A stretch of DNA of 14,154 nt from an uncultured Lachnobacterium sp. (GTDB taxonomy: Bacteria; Bacillota; Clostridia; Lachnospirales; Lachnospiraceae), in assembly GCA_900552085.1 (NCBI GenBank), contig URYB01000034.1:1-14154 (forward strand), in the 5' to 3' direction. The notes below the pieces were generated by a model. That model searched no databases and was not told the origin of the DNA. It saw nothing but the letters and a program-made list of their open reading frames with translations. Below are positions 1-6,956 of the stretch, piece after piece. The position numbers and the translations under genes are program-made. Every line of letters begins with the position of its first letter. Within the stretch, counting starts at the first letter, position 1.

Positions 1-1395
1 TGAATCGTGCATTGTCTTATCTGGACCAGGCGGAGGAGTGGGATCTGATGGTGCGCTGCTACAATTATCTGGGAATTGCTGCGATGAACCGTGGCAACTC
101 ACCGATTGCGCTGAACTATTACTTAAATGGATTAAATTATGCAAAAGAGCATCAGATTGAAGAATTAATTATTTATCTGTACATAAATATGGGAATGCTT
201 TATAACGAATGCGGACGTTATAAGGATGCAGAGGAATCCCTGCGGGAGGCTTATGCGTGTGTACAAAAGAACCCGGAAGATGAGACATATCATACATACA
301 TGATCGGCATATATAATAATTTGATTCGGAGTCTTGTATTTCAAAATCGACTAAAGGAAGTGGAACCCATACTGGAACAGATCCATCAGGTACACTGGCT
401 CTATTGTGAAGTATACGATAAATTGTCAATCTGTTGTGTGGAGGTATTGTATTATCATCAATTGGGGGATGTTGCCCATAGAGATGAAAGTGTTCGCATG
501 ATAGATGAAATACTTCCGGAGAATCTGGTAGTTCTGGATCTTTTTAACGATTTTTACAATTGTTGCACGGTTCTTTTAGAAACGGATCTGGATGCATCGT
601 TCTGGCACATAATAGAAGTGTTAGAGCCTCTGGCACGCAATTTCAACATTATTAATCTACAATTGAAAATACTGTCTTTAAAAATGCAGTTTTATCGGAA
701 ACATGATCAGAGTGCAGAATTCCTGCAGGCGGCAGGATTGTATTACGAGCTTTCTACCCGTATGGAGAAAGAGGCTCGTGGCATTATGGGAAATGTGATC
801 GAACTGCGCAAAAAACTGGAGACGGTTAAGAAAGCCCGCCAGAAAGCGGAGCAGGAGAAACTCATTCTGCAAAAGAAATCCGAAATGGATGCACTGACCG
901 GCATGGCGAACCGTTACCGTCTGAATGATTTTTCCGATGAGATTTTTACACAGGCATTGCAGGAGGAGACATCACTGGCAGTAGAAATCCTGGATGTAGA
1001 TTATTTTAAAGAATTTAATGACAATTATGGACATCAGCGTGGGGATGAATGTCTTTTGACGATTGCGAATGTGATTAAAAAACTGACAAAAGAGTATGAT
1101 GCTTTTTGCGCACGTTATGGTGGCGATGAGTTTGTCATCATTATCAAGGGAATTTCCCAAACTGCGGGAGCGAGTTCTCGATTGTGGATTGGAACATCGG
1201 TACTCCAAAGTTATGCCGATGGTTACAATTTCTCAGGGAGCCTGCTGGGGCATTCCATTGAGAGGAAACCGTATGTGGGATTTTCTGCATGCGGCAGATG
1301 ATATGTTGTATAAGGTCAAAAATTTCAGCAGAAATAATTATTGCATCGGAGACATCATGGAATCCGATGATATTGTGATGGATTTATCACAATGA
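1..1395 (+). pseudogene. TPR-GGDEF protein (probable diguanylate cyclase), 5'-partial and frameshifted
   Basis: The reading frame is open to the left window edge (first whole codon at base 3), so the TTG at 12 is internal and the true N-terminus lies outside. In order it shows a long all-helical region with TPR-like repeats (for example YLGIAAMNRGNSPIALNYY and INMGMLYNECGRYKDAEES), a charged coiled coil (about 780-885), then a GGDEF domain starting at MDALTGMANR. The DVDYFKEFNDNYGH motif and GGDEF (bases 1119-1133) are intact; no clear RxxD inhibitory site precedes it. The family makes cyclic di-GMP from GTP. After VIIIKGIS the frame is lost; the domain resumes in another frame from KLRERVLDCG (about 1163) through VTISQG to the TGA at 1393-1395. 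Roughly nine residues of the helix between these pieces are absent, so this is a small deletion rather than a one-base slip. The end of the domain, needed for the fold, is therefore not translated. Family assignment is sure; loss of activity is inferred. Confidence 0.85.
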
Positions 1396-1426
1396 TACAT
1401 GTTAACAAGCAACGAAAAGGAAAAGA

Positions 1427-3025
1427 ATGGAATCAGTTAAATTTGAAGAATTAGGTTTATACCCGCAGCTTCTGCGGGCGATTAAGGAGATGGGATTTGA
1501 AGAGGCAACACCGATTCAGGCACAGGCCATTCCGGTCGTAATGAGTGGTGTGGATGTGATTGGTCAGGCACAGACGGGAACCGGTAAGACGGCTTCCTTT
1601 GGCATTCCGCTTCTTATGAAAGTGGACCCGAACAATAAAAAGACACAGGCAATCGTGCTTTCCCCTACAAGAGAGCTGGCCATCCAGAGCGCGGAGGAGA
1701 TTCGCAAGCTTGCCAAATATATGCATGGAATCAAAGTGCTTCCGGTATATGGAGGACAGGATATCGGACGTCAGATCAAAGCGTTAAAAGGCGGAGCAAC
1801 GATTATCATTGGTACACCGGGACGTATTATGGATCATCTGCGTCGCAAAACGATCCGCAGTGATCATGTGAACACCATCGTACTCGATGAGGCAGACGAG
1901 ATGCTCAACATGGGATTCCGCGAAGATATTGAAACAATTTTATCATATATTACGAACGAAGACCGCCAGACAGTGCTTTTTTCTGCAACCATGCCTAAGC
2001 CGATTTTAGATATTACAAAAAAATATCAGAAGAATGCGACCACAATCAAAGTGACAAAGAAAGAACTTACCGTTCCGAATATTGATCAGTACTATTATGA
2101 TGTGCGTCGTAACGATAAGGTTGATGTGCTGACAAGATTGCTGGATTACTATAATCCGAAGCTTTCTCTGGTATTCTGTAACACAAAGCGTATGGTCGAT
2201 GAACTTGCTTCTGAGTTACAGGGACGTGGGTATGCGGCAGAAGGCATTCATGGGGATATGAAGCAGCAGCAGAGAGACCGTGTGATGAAGAGTTTCCGAA
2301 ACGGAAGATGCGATATTCTCATCGCTACAGATGTGGCTGCGCGTGGAATCGATGTCGATGATGTGGAGGCCGTATTTAATTATGATCTGCCACAGGACAA
2401 TGAGTACTATGTGCATCGCATCGGCCGTACCGGACGTGCGGGTCGTACCGGACGGGCTTTTAATTTCGTAAAAGGCAAGGAAGTCTACAAGCTGAAAGAG
2501 ATTCAGCGTTACTGTAAGACAAAGATTTATGCACAGCCAATTCCGTCATCGGATGATGTGGCAGAAATCAAAGCAGAGAAAGTTCTCGGAGAAATCGGGC
2601 AGATTATTGAAGAGGGCAAGTTAAATGACATGATCGATCTCATTGAGCGTCAGGTCAATAACAGTGATTATACAGCCATGGACATTGCAGCTGCATTTTT
2701 GAAGCAGGCGATCGGAGGGGTGGAACTTTCCAAAGAGGACCGGGATATCGAAGATGCATTATCCGGAGATACCGGAGCTGAAGAAGGCATGGTGCGCCTG
2801 TTTATTAACATTGGAAAAAGCCAGAGAATCCGTCCGGGAGATATCCTCGGTGCGGTTGCCGGTGAGGCGAAGATTCCGGGCAAGCTGGTAGGTGCCATCG
2901 ATATGTATGATAATTATACATTTGTTGAGGTACCACAGGAGTACGGAAAAGATGTACTCCGTGGCATGAAAAATGTCAAGATTAAAGGAAAATCGGTTAA
3001 TGTTGAGCCGGCGAATGCGCGTTAA
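1427..3025 (+). CDS. DEAD-box ATP-dependent RNA helicase (DeaD/CshA type)
   Basis: This 532-residue cytoplasmic helicase has the complete motif set: Q motif near 22-32, Walker A AQTGTGKT (48-55), PTREL (80-84), TPGR (130-133), DEAD (154-157), SAT (187-189), and in the second RecA domain TDVAARGID (301-309) and HRIGRTGRAGR (330-340). Residues about 455-528 resemble the DbpA-type RNA-binding domain found in DeaD and DbpA. Such proteins use ATP to unwind short RNA duplexes in ribosome assembly or mRNA turnover, often at low temperature; which role applies here cannot be read from sequence. The ATG at 1427 has AAAAGG just upstream. The gene starts 31 bp after the broken GGDEF gene. Its last 29 bases overlap the 3' end of the convergent histidine kinase and no terminator lies between them. 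All core motifs are intact. Confidence 0.95.
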   Translation: MESVKFEELGLYPQLLRAIKEMGFEEATPIQAQAIPVVMSGVDVIGQAQTGTGKTASFGIPLLMKVDPNNKKTQAIVLSPTRELAIQSAEEIRKLAKYMHGIKVLPVYGGQDIGRQIKALKGGATIIIGTPGRIMDHLRRKTIRSDHVNTIVLDEADEMLNMGFREDIETILSYITNEDRQTVLFSATMPKPILDITKKYQKNATTIKVTKKELTVPNIDQYYYDVRRNDKVDVLTRLLDYYNPKLSLVFCNTKRMVDELASELQGRGYAAEGIHGDMKQQQRDRVMKSFRNGRCDILIATDVAARGIDVDDVEAVFNYDLPQDNEYYVHRIGRTGRAGRTGRAFNFVKGKEVYKLKEIQRYCKTKIYAQPIPSSDDVAEIKAEKVLGEIGQIIEEGKLNDMIDLIERQVNNSDYTAMDIAAAFLKQAIGGVELSKEDRDIEDALSGDTGAEEGMVRLFINIGKSQRIRPGDILGAVAGEAKIPGKLVGAIDMYDNYTFVEVPQEYGKDVLRGMKNVKIKGKSVNVEPANAR

Positions 3026-4214
3026 GGACAACGGAGAAAACATTTTTATGATCTTCGTAGTCCACGCGGATACGTCCGCCGTGATTGGCGGCAATGCTGC
3101 TGGCAATTGACAGACCAAGACCATAGTGACCGTTGTCTTCACGCGCTTCATCCGCACGGAAAAAGCGTTCGAAGAGACGGTCACGTATTTCTTCCGGAAT
3201 CGGATCGCCGGAATTAGCTACTTTAAGATAAAATTTCTTTGCGTGCAAATAAGAACGAATGACGATCTCACCACATTCTGGCGTATAGCTGATCGCATTG
3301 TTCAGCAGAATGGACAGAAGATTCTGAATCTGATCTTCGATTCCATCGATATACATTTCTTCCTGAATCTCCGCAGTCATGCGGATTTTTTTCTCATATG
3401 CAACACTTTCCATTGGATAGATAATATCATACAGGGCTTCATCCACACGAAACCGTTTCGGCTGTGTCTGATTTTGTGCAGTATCCAGGCGTACAAGCGT
3501 AAGCATTTTGTTTACAAGAACAATCATGCGTTCCGTTTCCTGATGAATGTATTCCAGATGTTTGTTATCTCCAGAAACTTCTTTTTGCAGAAGCTGCGTG
3601 TTGGCACGAATGACTGCCAGTGGTGTTTTCAGTTCGTGGCTGGCATTCGAAATAAACTTTTTCTCGGAACTGATCATATCCTCGATGGGCTGCGTCAGCC
3701 AGCGGGAAATAGTACGGGAAGAAAATGTAAACAGGATCAGTCCACCAAACAACAATATGATACATACAATAATAGTAGGTAGGGTATCTTGTAAAGCAAG
3801 ACGAGAACTAATTAAGACAAGGTAACGCTTGTTTTTCTTTTTCATAAATTTGTAAATATAGGTATATCGGTAAGTGTGACTGGTTCTTTTCCAGGTTTTA
3901 CTGTATTTTTGACCATATGTAATAAGATCATCATTTGTTTTATCCTTAAAAGTTTGAAATAGAATTTTGGGTTCTTGGTTCTTTTTGAGTTCAAATACAC
4001 AATATTCTATATCGTCAAGATCGGCAGAAGCACCTTGTGTGCGAATAAATTTTTTCCATTTTGTATCGCGGATGGTGATACGAACATCTTCTTTTACATC
4101 CTTCAAATTACTCTGATAGGTTGAATTTAAAAAGAGAAGTAAAATTCCAATCCAGATGATAGTGAGAAGTAAAATAAGCAGCGTACTTAGTTTTTGTTGC
4201 AGTTTTTTAATCAT
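2997..4214 (-). CDS. Sensor histidine kinase (two-component system)
   Basis: A 405-residue membrane kinase. A hydrophobic segment at about 8-30 and another at about 145-165 flank an outside region of about 110 residues that matches no sensor fold I recognise. A short linker leads to the HisKA H-box SHELKTP, with phospho-acceptor His193, and then the ATPase domain: N-box LLNNAISYT (303-311), G1 ANSGDPIP (333-340) and G2 GHYGLGLS (362-369). It should phosphorylate itself and pass phosphate to the regulator encoded just upstream. Its ATG overlaps the regulator's stop by 8 bp, which suggests translational coupling. The C-terminus is odd: after FSVVL the last residues (NAHSPAQH) are read from the antisense of the helicase 3' end, where family members normally finish with a Pro and a few more residues. 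The tail may have been replaced when intergenic DNA was lost. Confidence 0.93.
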   Translation of the reverse strand: MIKKLQQKLSTLLILLLTIIWIGILLLFLNSTYQSNLKDVKEDVRITIRDTKWKKFIRTQGASADLDDIEYCVFELKKNQEPKILFQTFKDKTNDDLITYGQKYSKTWKRTSHTYRYTYIYKFMKKKNKRYLVLISSRLALQDTLPTIIVCIILLFGGLILFTFSSRTISRWLTQPIEDMISSEKKFISNASHELKTPLAVIRANTQLLQKEVSGDNKHLEYIHQETERMIVLVNKMLTLVRLDTAQNQTQPKRFRVDEALYDIIYPMESVAYEKKIRMTAEIQEEMYIDGIEDQIQNLLSILLNNAISYTPECGEIVIRSYLHAKKFYLKVANSGDPIPEEIRDRLFERFFRADEAREDNGHYGLGLSIASSIAANHGGRIRVDYEDHKNVFSVVLNAHSPAQH

Positions 4215-4890
4215 TGGCTACCTCCAGAATGTATCCCACGCCACGGACAGCGCGGATCGTCACATTGACCTGTAAATGGTGAAATTTTCTGCGCAAAAAA
4301 GAAATATAAACTTCCACATTGTTGTATTCTGCGTTGGAATCGTATCCCCATATTTTTGTTGCAATCTGTTCTTTTTCAAGCACTTGATTCTGATTTATCA
4401 ACAGAAATTCGCAAAGCTGCATTTCTTTTCCACTTATTTTCATAGATTTTCCGGTGCTTGTGTTGGAAATCTCACAGGTATTGCTGTCAAAAGACAGGTT
4501 TCCGGCATGTGGACGAAGAATGTCCTGGTGGATGCGTCGTCGGCTGATTGCCTGAATCCGCATGAGAAGTTCCTCGATTTCGAATGGTTTGGTGACATAA
4601 TCGTCTGCACCAACTGTAAATCCCTGTATTTTATCGTCAAGTTCCGTGCGGGCGGAGAGAATAAGTACGGGGACATCATTTCCATCTCTGCGAAGCGAGG
4701 AAAGTACTTCGTATCCATTCATTTTTGGCAGCATCAGATCTAAAATAATCATATCATAGATGCCACTTGCTGCATTTTCGTATCCTTGCAATCCGTCATT
4801 TGCAATATCTACTATATAATTTTCATCACGTAATGCGTCAGCAATGGTATCAGCCAACCGGACGCTATCTTCAATTATTAAAATTCTCAT
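4207..4890 (-). CDS. OmpR/PhoB-family response regulator
   Basis: A 227-residue two-domain regulator. The receiver domain (1-115) has acidic Glu7/Asp8, phospho-acceptor Asp51 in MIILDLMLP, Ser79 in the LILSA switch and Lys101 in TKPF. The C-terminal winged helix (about 128-224) ends in VRGVGYILE, typical of the OmpR class. Phosphorylation by the kinase downstream should promote dimer binding to direct repeats. Its ATG (bases 4888-4890) is preceded by GGAGAA at a suitable distance. It is divergent from the sulfotransferase gene with a 136-bp gap holding promoters for both directions and an 11-bp-spaced direct repeat that is a good candidate binding site. The signal it answers to is unknown; the context suggests surface or sulfation control. 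Confidence 0.95.
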   Translation of the reverse strand: MRILIIEDSVRLADTIADALRDENYIVDIANDGLQGYENAASGIYDMIILDLMLPKMNGYEVLSSLRRDGNDVPVLILSARTELDDKIQGFTVGADDYVTKPFEIEELLMRIQAISRRRIHQDILRPHAGNLSFDSNTCEISNTSTGKSMKISGKEMQLCEFLLINQNQVLEKEQIATKIWGYDSNAEYNNVEVYISFLRRKFHHLQVNVTIRAVRGVGYILEVAND

Positions 4891-4910
4891 ATTGTTCTCC
4901 TATAATTTTT

Positions 4911-4940
4911 ATTATAAATCAAAAATTTTTTCTTTTGCAA
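4911..4940 (-). promoter_or_regulatory. Promoter of the response regulator operon
   Basis: Read on the minus strand: -35 TTGCAA (4940-4935), an 18-bp spacer, then a consensus -10 TATAAT (4916-4911), about 20 bases before the start codon. Two CCTTGAAA repeats lie immediately upstream of the -35, where an activator of the OmpR class would sit, so autoregulation is likely. Confidence 0.6.
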
Positions 4941-4944
4941 TTTC

Positions 4945-4963
4945 TTTCAAGGCTTTTTCAAGG
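4945..4963. promoter_or_regulatory. Candidate response-regulator binding site: two TTTCAAGG direct repeats
   Basis: TTTCAAGG occurs at 4945-4952 and again at 4956-4963, an 11-bp period, one DNA helical turn, as is usual for OmpR/PhoB-class sites. It lies between the divergent regulator and sulfotransferase genes. It is just upstream of the minus-strand -35, and it covers the -35 position for a plus-strand -10 TATGAT at 4973-4978, with 9 bases between. That geometry resembles Pho-box promoters. Binding itself is inferred. Confidence 0.5.
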
Positions 4964-4972
4964 AAAACTCCT

Positions 4973-4978
4973 TATGAT
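4973..4978 (+). promoter_or_regulatory. Candidate -10 element of the sulfotransferase operon
   Basis: TATGAT matches TATAAT in five of six positions. No consensus -35 lies 17 bp upstream; the direct repeats occupy that place instead, which suggests an activator-dependent promoter. A start site near 4985 would give a leader of about 42 bases. Confidence 0.4.
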
Positions 4979-5012
4979 GATAGCACATCAGCAGAACAGG
5001 CGCTGAAACATC

Positions 5013-5018
5013 AGGAGG
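5013..5018 (+). promoter_or_regulatory. Ribosome binding site fixing the sulfotransferase start
   Basis: A perfect AGGAGG ends 8 bases before the ATG at 5027. The frame stays open upstream to 4844, but that extension would run through the promoter region and into the antisense of the regulator gene, so 5027 is the start. Confidence 0.85.
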
Positions 5019-5026
5019 ATTTATAC

Positions 5027-6214
5027 ATGAAAACACTTTATTTACATATAGGAACACCGAAGACGGCGACCTCTTCCATTCAGAAATTTTTAGCACAAAA
5101 CCGGGAAGTGCTCGAAAGTAAAGGCTATGTTTTCCCGAAATCTCAGCATCGATACCTAAATGTAAATTCCCGTCGTAATGGTCATTTCCTCGTGCAGAAA
5201 GTGGAAAAACGCGAGGGTGGCAGAGATCATGAGCTGGAAAAACAGTACTTGCAGGAAGGGTATGATCTTATTGTTGATGAATTTCAAACCTATGATCATG
5301 TCATTCTTTCTGATGAGTCGATCTGGTATGCATCCAGCTATTCGCGTAAAGACCTCTTTGCAGATTTAAAAAAGCAGGCGGATGCCAATGGTTATCGGGT
5401 GAAAATTGTCGTATATCTTCGTCGGCAGGATACCTTCTTTTTGTCACGCTGGAACCAGGGGGTAAAACAAAATATCGGAGCTGGTTCGGTATTATCCTGT
5501 GATGAGTATATAAGCAAAACCTTGAAAAAAGATGGAAAAATATTAAATTATGCGCAGAAACTGGATCAGATTGCGGATATTTTTGGAATGGAAAATATGG
5601 TTGTACGAAGATTTGAACCATCAAGTTGGATCGATGGTTCAATTATTCATGATTTTATGCAGGCAATTGATCTTCCAATTACCGAGGAATTTACAGAACT
5701 TGAAAAAGATGCAAATTTTCGATTGGGAAAAAATGAGACAGAGATCAAAAGAATTGTGAATACAGTCCCAGATTTAAGCAGAGAAGAAATTTCATATTTT
5801 GGAAAGAAATTGAAAGATTTGTCAATAGATGGAAAACTGGAGGAACCTTCGGAGATGCTTTCTGCGGAGGAACTAAAAGAATTTCTTGCACCATACGAAG
5901 CTGGAAATACATATGTCGCAGAGACATATTTCAAAGATGGAAAGCCGCTTTTTTCGCAACAGATCAAAAATGTTCCGAAGTGGGATGCGGACAATCCACA
6001 GATGCTTGCGGATGTGATCACATTTTTCTCGTCGGTAACCATTGATCTTTATCGCAGGAGTGTGGAGCAGGAGACCGAAATTCGTACGTTGCAAAAAGAG
6101 ACCGAACGGCTGCGATATGAAAATGAACGCCTCAGAAATCGTTTTATGCAGTTTATGTGGAAAGCGAAGCATCCGTTCCGGACGTTGTGGAACAAAATTT
6201 TTAAGCGAAAGTAA
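5027..6214 (+). CDS. PAPS-dependent sulfotransferase family protein
   Basis: A 395-residue protein with a P-loop-like 5'-phosphosulfate binding motif at the N-terminus (LHIGTPKTATSSIQ, residues 6-19). A likely 3'-phosphate binding segment follows at YLRRQDTFFLSRW (130-142), with Arg132 or Arg133 and Ser140 in the usual places. Residues about 343-372 form a heptad-rich coiled coil, followed by a basic, aromatic tail (KAKHPFRTLWNKIFKRK) that could touch the membrane or a partner. No signal peptide or transmembrane helix is seen, so it should act in the cytoplasm. The family moves sulfate from PAPS to hydroxyl or amino groups of carbohydrates or lipids; the acceptor here is unknown. The next gene encodes APS kinase, which makes PAPS, and this pairing strengthens the call. 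Likely controlled by the divergent two-component system. Confidence 0.85.
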   Translation: MKTLYLHIGTPKTATSSIQKFLAQNREVLESKGYVFPKSQHRYLNVNSRRNGHFLVQKVEKREGGRDHELEKQYLQEGYDLIVDEFQTYDHVILSDESIWYASSYSRKDLFADLKKQADANGYRVKIVVYLRRQDTFFLSRWNQGVKQNIGAGSVLSCDEYISKTLKKDGKILNYAQKLDQIADIFGMENMVVRRFEPSSWIDGSIIHDFMQAIDLPITEEFTELEKDANFRLGKNETEIKRIVNTVPDLSREEISYFGKKLKDLSIDGKLEEPSEMLSAEELKEFLAPYEAGNTYVAETYFKDGKPLFSQQIKNVPKWDADNPQMLADVITFFSSVTIDLYRRSVEQETEIRTLQKETERLRYENERLRNRFMQFMWKAKHPFRTLWNKIFKRK

Positions 6215-6251
6215 GCAGGAAAATAGAAACATAAAGAGCAGGTAGAATCAG

Positions 6252-6857
6252 ATGGAACGAAATCTTACGTGGCATAATATGGACATAGATCGGACATTAA
6301 GGGAACAACAGATGGGGCAGAATGCCTGTACAATTTGGATGAGCGGTCTGTCGGGAGTGGGGAAGTCAACAATTGCAAACGCTTTGGAAAAGCGTTTGTA
6401 TACAATGGGAAAAAAGACCATGCTTTTGGATGGGGACAATGTACGCATGGGGTTAAACAGTAACCTTGGATTTTCCGATGAGGACCGGGTAGAGAATATT
6501 CGGCGGATTGCAGAGGTTGCGAAGCTTATGAATGATGCGGGACTGATTGTAATTACCGCATTTATCTCTCCGTACCGGCAGGATCGCAGAAATGCGAAAA
6601 AGATCATTGGAGAAGGATTTCGCGAAGTATATGTCAGCACTTCGATCGCAGAGTGTGAAAAACGAGATGTCAAAGGCTTATATAAAGCTGCACGAGAAGG
6701 GAAAATTGCGCATTTTACGGGAATTACCAGTCCTTATGAAGTGCCGGAACATCTGGATGTTGCAGTGGATACAGCGGAAATGGATGTGGAAGCATGTGTG
6801 GATCATATATTGAATCAGCTCGGATGCCTGTCGCAGCAGCCGGCAGGAAGAAAATAA
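6252..6857 (+). CDS. cysC: Adenylyl-sulfate (APS) kinase
   Basis: A 201-residue single-domain CysC of normal length. It has Walker A GLSGVGKST (32-40), the DGDNVR segment (60-65), FISPYRQDR (104-112) and the lid motif KGLYKAAREGKIAHFTGI (141-158) followed by PYE, all diagnostic of APS kinase. It phosphorylates adenosine 5'-phosphosulfate at the 3' hydroxyl, giving PAPS. The ribosome site is weak (AGGT at 6240-6243) and the gene starts 37 bp after the sulfotransferase, so the two are probably co-transcribed. There is no ATP sulfurylase and no PAPS reductase or sulfite reductase nearby. The likely job is therefore to feed the sulfotransferase rather than assimilatory sulfur reduction; the APS supply must be encoded elsewhere. 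Confidence 0.95.
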   Translation: MERNLTWHNMDIDRTLREQQMGQNACTIWMSGLSGVGKSTIANALEKRLYTMGKKTMLLDGDNVRMGLNSNLGFSDEDRVENIRRIAEVAKLMNDAGLIVITAFISPYRQDRRNAKKIIGEGFREVYVSTSIAECEKRDVKGLYKAAREGKIAHFTGITSPYEVPEHLDVAVDTAEMDVEACVDHILNQLGCLSQQPAGRK

Positions 6858-6859
6858 CA

Positions 6860-6889
6860 TTGACAGAAATGGCATCTTTTGGTTAGATA
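6860..6889 (+). promoter_or_regulatory. Possible promoter of the GH25 gene
   Basis: A perfect TTGACA (6860-6865) begins just after the cysC stop codon. The best -10 at normal spacing is a poor TTAGAT/TAGATA around 6883-6889. The lysozyme gene may thus have its own promoter as well as read-through from cysC. Weak evidence. Confidence 0.35.
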
Positions 6890-6943
6890 TAAATTGTGCG
6901 CTTTGGCACACAAAAGAAAAGACATAGTAATAGTAAGAGATAC

Positions 6944-6948
6944 AGGAG
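6944..6948 (+). promoter_or_regulatory. Ribosome binding site fixing a TTG start
   Basis: AGGAG ends 8 bases before the TTG at 6957. This choice puts a classical signal peptide at the very N-terminus. The upstream TTG at 6879 lacks a ribosome site and would add 26 residues before the signal peptide. Confidence 0.7.
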
Positions 6949-6956
6949 ATATACAA

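Noticed and set aside
3126..3782. A 218-codon plus-strand frame
   Set aside because: It is the antisense of the histidine kinase, whose motifs are unmistakable.
4844..5026. N-terminal extension of the sulfotransferase frame
   Set aside because: It runs through the divergent promoter region and the regulator's coding sequence. The AGGAGG before the ATG at 5027 and the motif position near the N-terminus fix the start there.
6252..6857. cysC as part of assimilatory sulfate reduction
   Set aside because: No ATP sulfurylase, PAPS reductase or sulfite reductase gene is present in the window, while a sulfotransferase is directly upstream.
6879..6956. Upstream TTG start for the GH25 protein
   Set aside because: It has no ribosome site and would bury the signal peptide behind 26 residues. 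The TTG at 6957 has AGGAG at the right distance.
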